The notes below the pieces were generated by a model that made no database searches, had not been told where the DNA came from, and worked only from the letters and a program-made list of their open reading frames with translations. Shown piece after piece: positions 55,588 through 64,000 of a stretch of 64,000 bases of DNA (the first letter of the stretch is position 1; each line of letters opens with the position of its first letter). The DNA is from Sordariomycetes sp. S80-01Y (lineage: Eukaryota > Ascomycota > Sordariomycetes), in assembly GCA_037042185.1 (NCBI GenBank), contig JAXQJY010000030.1:2480001-2544000 (forward strand). The letters run 5' to 3'. The position numbers were made by a program, and so were the translations under genes.

Positions 55588-56970
55588 TGCTTACGTGCTG
55601 GCAGCGTGGAGTTGAATGCCGGTCCGCGGAGTTTGGCGGCCCCAACGGTCAGTGTGCGGGACGAGTTGAGGGTGTGGTGCAGGCGGCCGTCAACACGGGA
55701 GGGGAAGGGGGCGCCAGAGTGTATGATTCCTTGAGTGTGAAGAAACGGCGGGTTTGGGTGTAGAGGAGCCCAGCGAGGTTGAATGGTGAGAAGGAGATGA
55801 GGTGATGTTTTGACTCGCGGCGGGAATGGCGCACAAACAGCGATAAACCCGCCGACGCCCCATCAGAGGTCCACACCGGTGCTCAGCCTTACCAGCCGCG
55901 GGGTTCGCGTTTCGTTGAATTATTCCCGCCGTGCCGAGAGCCGTCGTGGCTTGGCCGTCGACAGGATCACCCTAGCAGGCTATGAGGCATGAGCAAGCAA
56001 TGGATAGGCAGCAAGCTCTTCATGCGTCAAGCGCTGATCCGTCCAGAACGGGTGTTTGGTTCATGATCCCCTTTGTTCTGGTCATTTTGGCCAAACATGC
56101 CTCAACTACATCGTCCTCGTTCGAAGTCGAACAGGGTTTAGCGGGGGCTGACTGGAGACAGATCATGTTGTGCGTCTCGTGGCGTTTTCTTCAGTGCCAA
56201 ATAGTATACATAAGCTGCTTGGATGTACGTCTGTTTAATTCACATCACAGTGGACGTGCGTTTCTCTACCAGAGCAGCTGCCAGCGCCGTGCCTTTCCAA
56301 ATCGCTTGTAAGCAGTGAGTTTGGCACAAACGCGCAACGCCCGAACCGTACTTGTATGGCTGCGATTCAGCCTGGAAACCCCTTACAAGGCTTTCGGTCC
56401 CTCAAACTAGCCCATAAGCGGTACCCCGGCGATCGGACAATAATCTTTGCTCAGAGACGCCCGCGTCGGGAACTATGGCGAGCATCGGGTGTATGTACAA
56501 CGGGACGGGGCCCGGTGACACAGATCGCTCGCCGTCAACAGAAACACGGCGCTGGGATACTTGTAGCTGATGCTCCGGAATGTAGGAGGGACGATGACCA
56601 AGCTTATCTAATGACCCCGCAGGTTATTTACACTCCGGAGCAAGGCGGGCGGGAGCCATTTGCAGTTGGAGATCCCGCGGGAGCAACGGGAACTAATACC
56701 ACCGGGCTAGCTTCGCACTACACATAGACAGTTGGGCGATTTCTGGACCTACTCTTGCATTGTTGCCCTCTATCACTACCGTGAGGAACGCTGCAGGCCA
56801 TTAATCCTACTCTCTCTAGTAACTTCGACGTTGCCAGGTAGAGGCTACATTGCTGTGGGACACGACAGTACGTCCTATTCTTCTGATCGGCGCCTGCATA
56901 TGCCCATTCAGGCCAGCACGCGTCTCCCAAACATTAGTCGGCCTAAGAGAAGCAAGATAGAACACTGAAG
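55588..56970. other. Intergenic, no gene recognised
   Basis: Divergent region between the Zn2Cys6 factor and the CoA-transferase. Frames at 55810-56968 have no features. Confidence 0.45.
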
Positions 56971-58509
56971 ATGGAAGATCATTCGGTTGCAGATCGGAAA
57001 GAGAGAGACGGCAAAGACAGCCAGTGGACCACCCGCAACAACCTGCCCGATCGCTCCACCTTCGGCACGCGGGAAGTTGTCCAGAGCATCTGGCAGTCTC
57101 TCAACCTTCCAAACGGCGCCCTGGAAGCTCTTGAAGTACCCGGAGATGGACGCCCCGCGCTCCCCTCCTCCTTCAAGGTCGGCGTCTGGGCCCAAAGTAC
57201 CATTGCGCTGTCCGCCCTAGCCGCGGCGCTGGTCTACACCCATCGAAACAGCAGGCCGGGGCTCCCTCGCGTCACGGTGCAGCAGCAGGCCGCAGCCATC
57301 GAGTTCAAGTCGGAACGCCTGTTCGAGATCCGCGGCTGGCGTCTTCCTCCGCGGGTTGGGCCCCTCGGCGGACTGTACGAGACGGCGGACGGCCACATCC
57401 GCCTGCATGACTCCTTTGCGCATCACATGCGCGGCACCCTCGAGCTTCTGGGCTTGGATGCCGAGACGGCGACCGTGGAAGACGTCCAGAGGGAAGTGCG
57501 CAGGTGGAAGTGCGTCGATCTCGAGACCGTCTCGGTGGTGGAAAGGGGCTTGGTCAACTACGCTGTGCGCACCTACCAGGAGTGGGATCTCCTCCCACAG
57601 TCAAAGGCCATCAGCAACAACCCTGTCATGTTACGACAGCTTGCTCCGGGGCCGAAGAAGACGCTCCCTGCAAGTTCAAGCTTGAAATGTCTGAAGGGGC
57701 TGCGCGTCGTCGAGATGAGTCGCGTCATCGCCGCTCCCGTGGCCGGCATGACTCTCGGGGCTCACGGGGCGGACGTGCTCTGGGTGACGTCTCCGAACCT
57801 GCCCGACCTACCTCGGAATGACCGCAACTTTGGACGAGGAAAGAGAAGTGTTCAGGTGGACCTCAACGTCGCGTCCGAAAAGGCACGTCTCTGGTCTCTG
57901 CTCGCCACGTGCGACGTCTTCATCCAGGGGTATCGACCCGGCAGCCTCGCCGCCCAAGGCTTCACCCACGAAGCCCTCGCCGCGGCAAACCCCAACATAA
58001 TCTGCGCAAACCTCTCGGCTTTTGGTCCCGACGGGCCCTGGTCAGGTCGGCGCGGGTTCGACTCGCTAGTGCAGACGTGCTCCGGCATGAACGTGTCCGA
58101 GGCAGAGCACGCCGGCAAAGGGGAGGCAGCTCGACCGATGCCCTGCCAGGCCCTCGACCACTCGGGGGGCTACTTGCTAGCTACCGGCATAATGGCAGCG
58201 CTTCATCACAGGAGCGTCAGTGGCGGGTCTTGGAGGGTGGACGTCTCGTTGGCGGGCAACATGAAGTACTTGAGGAGTCTCGGGCAGTACCCCGGCGCGA
58301 CGGGGTTTGAGGCACCGGACTACACCTGTCCGGGGGACGTGCCGGAGGAGTTCTTTGACGGTGAGAGGGAGACGGACTTTGGGGGTTTGAAGGCCATCAA
58401 GCATGCCCCGATCATTGACGGCTGCGAGGTTGGGTGGGATGTCATGCCCCGCGCGCTGGGGTCGGACACACTAGAATGGATACGAGAAAATGAGGTCTAT
58501 GCCAACTAG
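56971..58509 (+). CDS. Class III CoA-transferase (CaiB/BaiF family)
   Basis: An intronless 512-residue protein that would move CoA between carboxylic acids or racemise acyl-CoA. The N-terminal 230 residues are a fungal extension with a partial family repeat (FEIRGWRLPPRVGPLGGLYE). The core starts LKGLRVVEMSRVIAAPVAGM and continues GAHGADVLWVTSPN, FGRGKRSVQVDLN, DVFIQGYRPGSLAAQGF and RRGFDSLVQTCSGMN. PCQALDHSGGYLLATGIMAAL follows, where the family has its dimer contacts and DH. There is no signal peptide. The substrate is unknown; related fungal genes are annotated only by family. Confidence 0.92.
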   Translation: MEDHSVADRKERDGKDSQWTTRNNLPDRSTFGTREVVQSIWQSLNLPNGALEALEVPGDGRPALPSSFKVGVWAQSTIALSALAAALVYTHRNSRPGLPRVTVQQQAAAIEFKSERLFEIRGWRLPPRVGPLGGLYETADGHIRLHDSFAHHMRGTLELLGLDAETATVEDVQREVRRWKCVDLETVSVVERGLVNYAVRTYQEWDLLPQSKAISNNPVMLRQLAPGPKKTLPASSSLKCLKGLRVVEMSRVIAAPVAGMTLGAHGADVLWVTSPNLPDLPRNDRNFGRGKRSVQVDLNVASEKARLWSLLATCDVFIQGYRPGSLAAQGFTHEALAAANPNIICANLSAFGPDGPWSGRRGFDSLVQTCSGMNVSEAEHAGKGEAARPMPCQALDHSGGYLLATGIMAALHHRSVSGGSWRVDVSLAGNMKYLRSLGQYPGATGFEAPDYTCPGDVPEEFFDGERETDFGGLKAIKHAPIIDGCEVGWDVMPRALGSDTLEWIRENEVYAN

Positions 58510-60057
58510 ATAGTCAAAATATAAACCGGTGAGCACTCGCTCGAGCCGGCAAGATTGTGATTTGAACAGCCAGAGCCAACGTTTCCAGAAGCCGCGGTTC
58601 GTTGCATGGTGGCTGTGGCGCAATATTTGACTTGGGCGGACAATTAACGGTCGTGCAAACACCTCCAGACCTGGGCATCTTGAAACCTTGCGTGGGTTCG
58701 AGATCAGACCTCGTCCAAGCGGTTGGAGAATGGCATACCAGCTGGCAGCAGTTAGGGAAAGCACATGGGCACGTTGGATGAGTGCTGGTCCACTACGAGT
58801 AAGACCCAAAGGATGGTTTCGCAAACCAAGCTCTCTCGCAAACTCTGTCCTTCTTAGCTTTCAGCTTCAACGACCCAACAGCTGAGTCTGCGTGTCATTG
58901 CACGTCCGCAACCGGCAGAACGCGCGGGTCGTTTGGTGGTTCATCGGTCCGTTTGTCGAGCTTATGGCGGTGAGCGCTGGCTGGCGCATTGAAATCGAGG
59001 CGAGGAGGGCGAAGAGGGCGGAAATACAGACCTCGGCATGGCAGAAACGATCTGGCGTCGCGGATGACGGACCTCAGCTCGTGAATGACGCTTCACGAGG
59101 TTTTCAAGTCGTTGAAGAGGGCAGCGTCGCGAGGGTCGCAGGCCAATGCGAGGTGAGAGACGTGCAAGTCCCGTGTTAGCGTGCGCGCTGCTCGCCACCC
59201 TTGGCGCTAACACCGGGCGCCCACCTGCCAGCACGGCACTGATCCCCCCCCCCCCCTGTAGGCACTTCAGCACTTACCCAAGTTTGGATTCGTGGTGGGC
59301 TCTCCGCATTTGGTCACTGCCGGCATCTCGAATCTCATCTCTGCATCCCCAACTCACGATCCAATCCGGCACATGTCGCGATCTCAATGCGTCGATGCCT
59401 TTTTTCCAGCCGTCAACACGAGGTCCAGAGCAGAGTTGCGTTGCTATTTCGGTGCAGCTGCCCAGCGCCGTGCAATGACGAGCCCGAGTAGCGGTCAACC
59501 CGCCTGATAGCACCGCCCGCCCAGCACCCCACGACGTCAATACGAGCCTTGGACTGCCGATCCCGCAACCACGGGCGCGCATAGGCTTCTGGGGATGCCG
59601 GCATCGATGTAACCCCGGCAGCCCTCTGCCCTCCAGCGAGCGCTCAGCGACCCTTCCCCGACGGGTGCGCTGGCCCAGCTTGGCTCGTAGTTGGCCACAT
59701 GTTGCTGGGCGATACGAGATTCGTGCTACGTCATTGCCCTCGCTCACGACCCTCCGGCAGCGCGGATCGACTGTTGAGGTGCATGTAGCCTCGTGCTTGG
59801 CGGCAGGCATCTTGTTCCCGGGTGGCTCGGCCGACGGTTGTGCTCTGTCTGAGGGGAATGTATATATCTGGGCCCTCTGCCCTGGCGACAGCTGCTCTTC
59901 TGGATCTCTTGACTACGCAACTGATACCAGACTGCTGAACCATACCAACATCAGCCACTCTAAATCACAGGCACCACTCATCTCTCACCACTACAAGAAA
60001 CCCTTCTGTGCTTCGCCAAGTCTCTCAACACCTGCCTCCTATCACAACCTTGACAAC
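58510..60057. other. Intergenic, promoter of small secreted protein
   Basis: No gene. It holds a run of 13 C at 59244-59256 and a TATATATC at 59861-59868, 190 bases before the next start. Confidence 0.45.
59861..59868 (+). promoter_or_regulatory. TATA box of small secreted protein
   Basis: TATATATC lies 190 bases before the ATG at 60058, followed by a long CT/CA-rich leader as in strongly expressed fungal genes. Confidence 0.5.
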
Positions 60058-60624
60058 ATGCTAAGCCTTCTCACCACTCTGCTTCTGGCCGGCTCCTCTC
60101 TCGCCGCGCCAACAGCTCGTGAGGAGGGAGAGACCTGCACGGAGCGCTCCCAAAAGGTCACGCTCTGGAACGTCGAGAAGTTCGACTTCCACTCCTCCTA
60201 CGTCTTCACCACCCCGGCCCACCAGAACTCGTGGGGCTACGTCAACTTCACCCTGTCCAACCCGGCCATCGACTACAAGCCCGTCTGCTCCGCCGAGTCA
60301 AGCCAGCTCTCGGACTTCTTCTACGGCACCCAGGAGTACACGTGCACGGTCGGCGACGACGCTCCCGGCGGCGGCGGCGCCACCTTCACCTACTCGCGGC
60401 CCAGCGGCGAGCTGCGCATCAACCAGACCTGGACGTGCTTCGAGGAGCAATCCGTTTTCGAGGCCAAGGGCGGCGCCGAGCTGGACCTGAACTGCAGGGA
60501 CGAGACCTGGGAGAACCCCGACTGGCAGCAGGGCGAGATGTACTCCGTCAGGACCGTCGCCTGCAACAAGGTGGATGTGCAGGCGCCCATTGAGGAGATC
60601 AGCGCGATCCGTAGGAAGACCTAG
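60058..60624 (+). CDS. Small cysteine-containing secreted protein, effector candidate
   Basis: 188 residues, intronless. The frame is open far upstream, but the ATG at 60058 gives a classic signal peptide (MLSLLTTLLLAGSSLAAP). The mature part is about 170 residues with six cysteines (ETC, PVC, YTC, WTC, LNC, VAC), likely three disulfides, and two N-glycosylation sites (NFT, NQT). Alternating beta-like stretches (VTLWNVEKFDFHSSYVF, GYVNFTLSNP, ATFTYSRP) recall the AA1-like fold of fungal secreted proteins, but I am not certain of the family. No basic cleavage site is seen. A role at the host interface is inferred from size, secretion and cysteines only. Confidence 0.82.
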   Translation: MLSLLTTLLLAGSSLAAPTAREEGETCTERSQKVTLWNVEKFDFHSSYVFTTPAHQNSWGYVNFTLSNPAIDYKPVCSAESSQLSDFFYGTQEYTCTVGDDAPGGGGATFTYSRPSGELRINQTWTCFEEQSVFEAKGGAELDLNCRDETWENPDWQQGEMYSVRTVACNKVDVQAPIEEISAIRRKT

Positions 60625-61391
60625 TCCGAGCAGCCTCGGTGTCTTGCATTTAACGGCGTTACGAGTGATTACGATACGGGTTATGATGCAGTCGGTATTG
60701 TTGGGAAGCGATGGGTTTCCTGGATAGGGTGATTTACATGTCATGATGTTTGGGCCGCAACGCTCCTGATGATACCCTCAGAACAGACGGCTGCAGGAAA
60801 TACACTAAATTTAATCTTGAAAAGATCTCACTACTGGCCATTCCCTTTTCTTCCAGTTGCCACTTGCAAAGAGGTCGCAATATCGACCGGGGCGACTTTG
60901 CGGCGCAGACTGTTGAGCCGCATCCAGCAATGCTCGCGGGGTCATACGATGGCCACCGCTTATGCGACCCGAGACACGTTTCTTCTGTCTGGGCGGCTTG
61001 CCGTTGAATTGAATGCCCCGGGGTCGCACGGTGGTCATGTGCCGGCACCGCCTCTTCTCTTGCTGTGCGGTGGGCTGCGTTGGACTTGGGCGTTAGCCCC
61101 CAAGTCCTGTTATACGAACAGCCTCAACGGGATGGACACTGGGTTTGACGGCGTCGGTTTAGGGGGGTCCATTGACACACTGTTCAGACGACCGTACCTG
61201 TGAAGCCTTTTTGAGACTGCTGCGGCTTCAGCAACATTTGCCGACCTATTTGGACGCTTGTAGAGGCTATATTCTCTTGTAAATTTCCGACCTTGGATGG
61301 AATGCAATTACTCCCTTCACCGAATCCGGTTCTCCTAGCTAGGTACTTCTTCTCTGGAGACACATATTGCTCGCTTCGCCCACTCTGCAAC
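60625..61391. other. Intergenic, no gene recognised
   Basis: Between two converging 3' ends. Overlapping frames on both strands show no features. Confidence 0.45.
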
Positions 61392-62771
61392 TTAATCAAC
61401 ACTGCCCTGTAGATTCTCAGCTTTCTGCTCCCGATGCTCCATTTCCTCCACAACTCTTGCGGCAACATATATGCCTTCTGAGATATATTTGCACCAGTAA
61501 AACTGTTGATATGAAGCAAGCCACTCGATGCTCAGGGCATTTTTCTCGCCAGATCCAGACGCTAGTAGATGGGAGGAAAGCTTTCGGTCAGTAGTCTGCT
61601 GCAGAGCCTGCAAAGTAGCTTCCTCCCATTGTGAGCGAGCTTGCCCCTGCGCCAAGATCGGGTCGAGAGCCGCCAGAGCCTCCGTTCTGAACCTGCTTTG
61701 ATCCCCAGGGTTGAAAGAATCAGGGTTCAAAGCTACGATCGTGTTCAGGAGTGCCCTCCGCGAGCTAAGAGCAGTGGAGTAGCGTGTCATCCGTATCTTT
61801 GCCGTTGCGGACATCCACTGGCTCACAGCTGTTGAAGGGGGAAGCAAACAGGCGTGCGTGGAAATGCAAAGAATGATCCAAAACGTAATGATGTAGGCGT
61901 TCCAATCTTTGCTGGCGGCAGCACCTAATGCGCACGCCCATTGCGCGGCGATGATGAGGTTGAGAGCGAACCGAAAAATAGGCGTGCTTTGGCTGATCGG
62001 GTGCGTGTCGCTGGCCAAGGTTCTATTGAGCAGTGAGTTGACAACTGTGCTTTCTCCGATGAAAAGTTGCCAGCTGTTTGCGTTCATGTGCGAGCCAGCC
62101 ACGACGAGCCGCTGGTAAAGAGAAGCGTTGTCCACCAGAAGCCTTCGAGGACGTCGGCCATGCACCCAACGTACAATCACCCCGGTTGACACAACAGCCA
62201 GGAGAAAACCCATGGCAAAAAACATTTTTAGAACACCACTGACGACTATACCTCCCGATGCCAGAAGCCATCCGGCAGAGCTGATCAGATGGTACAACAA
62301 ACTCTCCTTGGTTCTGGGACCCCGCTTGCCAGTCCTGTTCTCTCGCGCTACGTGAACAATTTCGAGCCACTGTTGCCTCAGCTGAGATCCTTCAAGATCC
62401 ATGTTTTCGTGTTGGTTGGCGATTTGCACAGGCCGTTGGGCATCGACGCAAAGGCGCAACGTCTCCGGATTGGCGGCAAAATACCGATCCCCGTAGCGGC
62501 CGTCAATACATTCGACAGCCTGACTCTCCCCGAAACGATCGAGGTAGCAGGTCGGGTCGCCATGAGGCGTGGATAAGAGAATGCGGGCTGAAAGAGGCGT
62601 CACGGCCCAGCTCCAGATGGGAACGTTCCCGCAGAGCTGATGAAGGTGGAATTTGACCGGTACGTGAATGAAGTCGATCAAGAAGGAGAGCGGCAGGATG
62701 CTAGCAAGCTCACGCTGCCAGCTGTTGTCGCCCAGTAACTTGTTCATCTCGTGTCGAGTGCTATCTAACAT
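61392..62771 (-). CDS. Polytopic membrane protein of unknown function
   Basis: 459 residues in one exon, starting at the ATG at 62771. Four or five hydrophobic segments: LLYHLISSAGWLLASGGIVV, FFAMGFLLAVVSTGVIV, FALNLIIAAQWACALGA, and YIITFWIILCISTHACLL. The N-terminal 140 residues look soluble. The C-terminal part is helical (RRALLNTIVALNPDSFNP to the end) with EWLASYQQFYWCKYISEGIYVA. Proteins with this layout are common as hypothetical membrane proteins in Sordariomycetes and belong to no named transporter family I know. The long single frame and conserved-looking composition support a real gene. Confidence 0.75.
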   Translation of the reverse strand: MLDSTRHEMNKLLGDNSWQRELASILPLSFLIDFIHVPVKFHLHQLCGNVPIWSWAVTPLSARILLSTPHGDPTCYLDRFGESQAVECIDGRYGDRYFAANPETLRLCVDAQRPVQIANQHENMDLEGSQLRQQWLEIVHVARENRTGKRGPRTKESLLYHLISSAGWLLASGGIVVSGVLKMFFAMGFLLAVVSTGVIVRWVHGRRPRRLLVDNASLYQRLVVAGSHMNANSWQLFIGESTVVNSLLNRTLASDTHPISQSTPIFRFALNLIIAAQWACALGAAASKDWNAYIITFWIILCISTHACLLPPSTAVSQWMSATAKIRMTRYSTALSSRRALLNTIVALNPDSFNPGDQSRFRTEALAALDPILAQGQARSQWEEATLQALQQTTDRKLSSHLLASGSGEKNALSIEWLASYQQFYWCKYISEGIYVAARVVEEMEHREQKAENLQGSVD

Positions 62772-63604
62772 GACTTGTGAGACGAGTGAGTCTAGTTGGC
62801 TTGTCTGAGGTAAAACTAGGAACAGCGGAAGTCCATCCTAGAAAGGTTGAATCAGCTCCGACCCCTCCTTTATTCAAGGACCTCACTTCGCCCCAATGAA
62901 TACGCCCACGGCAGGGCACCATAGAACCGCCATGGTCAGCACATGGCAAGACGGGCGCATGTGCATGTGGCCTGCATGACAAAAGGCGCAGCTCGGCCCG
63001 ATGCATCCATCGCGGTGGCCTGCCGATTGAGACCCTGGCTGTGTAAGCTTCATAACTATCTCTTGCATGCGAGGCACCCAGGGACTGGTTTAGGCAGACT
63101 TCATCATCACAACCCAGGCTTACTTAGCACAATAGACCAAGAGGCATAGATACTCTATCTACATTTGTCATGAAGTGAAAAATAATTGCAGTCGGTGACA
63201 GGATTCCCCTGTTTGACTCACTATGCTAGCTGGATCAGGGAGGAAAGATTCGATGCCTAAGTGTGTGACCCGTCAACCCCGGGGGGCCTTCTCCCTTCCT
63301 CAACCGTTCATCACTTCCTCTCCAGTAGGACTACAGGCTGAGGGGAGGGTTGATTTTCAATTATCTCTTCGACTCGCCCCCACTCAAGCCGCGAATAGCT
63401 CCTGTGATCGCGGTCACTCGAATTGATGTCAGGAGAAGTCTCCCATCCAAGCCGCTGAAGGAGTTACATTCCCTCGGAGAAGCCTTATTTTCTCTTCTCA
63501 TGGTGCCAGTATTGCCTCATGCCGTGGAAAACAGTGATGATAGAATAACCACTGCCTCTTGTAGGGTGCAAGGTGAACGTCCCTGACATGATCACTGCTT
63601 ATAC
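62772..63604. other. Intergenic, no gene recognised
   Basis: Short frames only; the right end may hold 3' exon sequence of the TPR gene, because a GTGAGT donor lies at its border. Confidence 0.4.
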
Positions 63605-64000
63605 TCACACTTTTAATAGCTGGATGGTTTTATCTTCCGCCATGGAGACGCCCACGATAGGCTCGGCCTCTATAGATATGGGTGATGAGCTTTCCATGTA
63701 AGGGCTGAATCCTGGCTGGCCGCTGCTTTCTCCCGCCATCGGTCTTGATCTCAAAATTGAAACACATTCTTCAACGCGGTTCATGACGACAGGCCGCTGT
63801 TTTCGTGCCTCCGGGTCCCGTGTGATTGCGCGGATATCTGAGAGCAGGGTATCTAGGGCATCGTCCGGGTCAAGCAGATTCCGATACCACAGGCCTATCC
63901 AGCACATCGTCTCCACAGTGTCCGGATGGCTGACACCGAGAGTGTCAAGCTGTTCTGTCCAAACTTTTTCTAGTTCGTGCACAAATAGATTGAACAAATT
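63605..64000 (-). CDS. C-terminal part of a tetratricopeptide-repeat protein (5' part off window)
   Basis: The open frame enters from the right edge. It shows one kinesin-light-chain-type TPR unit, KVWTEQLDTLGVSHPDTVE followed by TMCWIGLWYRN, of the sort that ends fungal NB-ARC or other STAND proteins. A Pro/Ser-rich tail follows. The frame closes at 63605, but a GTGAGTATAAG donor just before the stop (about 63608) suggests a further exon to the left, which I could not place. There is no ATG in the visible part that would be a true start. Which N-terminal domain it carries cannot be told. Confidence 0.6.
   Translation of the reverse strand, partial: NLFNLFVHELEKVWTEQLDTLGVSHPDTVETMCWIGLWYRNLLDPDDALDTLLSDIRAITRDPEARKQRPVVMNRVEECVSILRSRPMAGESSGQPGFSPYMESSSPISIEAEPIVGVSMAEDKTIQLLKV

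Noticed and set aside
58690-58720. GGTTCGAGATC considered as a tRNA B box
   Set aside because: No A box or cloverleaf could be drawn around it.

Overview
This window is nuclear DNA of a filamentous ascomycete, most likely a plant-associated Sordariomycete. Protein genes lie on both strands and are compact. Most are broken by introns of about 45-70 bases with GTAAGT-like donors, CTAAC/CTGAC-like branch sites and CAG/TAG acceptors. The families are typical fungal ones: Zn2Cys6 and bZIP-DUF3425 regulators, a berberine-bridge-type FAD oxidase, MFS carriers, P450s, GH12, PL1, XAP5 and a flavohemoglobin. I saw no rRNA or tRNA gene and no CRISPR array. Most exon models were built by hand from splice sites; for most spliced genes the summed exons give an integral number of codons.

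Layout. 1-7.4 kb: a cytochrome b5/FMN 2-hydroxyacid dehydrogenase (running off the left edge) head-to-head with a Dal5-type anion carrier, then a secreted pectate lyase and a secreted LVIVD-repeat protein. 7.4-13 kb: no intact gene; it holds a decayed P450 pseudogene (about 9.2-10.7 kb) and an ankyrin scrap. 13-18.2 kb: an aldo/keto reductase, a bZIP-DUF3425 regulator and a secreted FAD oxidase, which together with the dead P450 look like a small, partly broken metabolic cluster. 19.9-21.5 kb: a small four-helix membrane protein and an APH-like pseudogene. 22.2-26.7 kb: an acyl-CoA dehydrogenase ending in a peroxisomal SRL signal, and a CorA-like membrane protein. 28.6-34.3 kb: a membrane-anchored protein kinase, then an intronless SDR and an intronless P450 facing each other. 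36.9-49.5 kb: a small membrane protein, XAP5, omega GST, GH12 endoglucanase, flavohemoglobin, a HerA/FtsK-like P-loop ATPase and a DHA2 drug exporter. 52.7-55.6 kb: an intronless metallo-beta-lactamase-fold hydrolase convergent with a Zn2Cys6 regulator. 57-64 kb: a CaiB/BaiF CoA-transferase, a small cysteine-rich secreted protein, a polytopic membrane protein and the end of a TPR protein running off the right edge.

How the genes fit together. There are three secreted plant-cell-wall or host-facing products (PL1, GH12, small secreted protein). Detoxification or redox genes (GST, flavohemoglobin, DHA2 exporter, MBL hydrolase) are spread through the right half. The most thought-provoking items are the decayed oxidase cluster, the eukaryotic HerA-like ATPase, the kinase with an HYD catalytic loop and a C-terminal membrane anchor, and a diverged direct repeat rich in TCCGC motifs between the exporter and the hydrolase. 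Long intergenic stretches hold many open frames that I judge to be noise.
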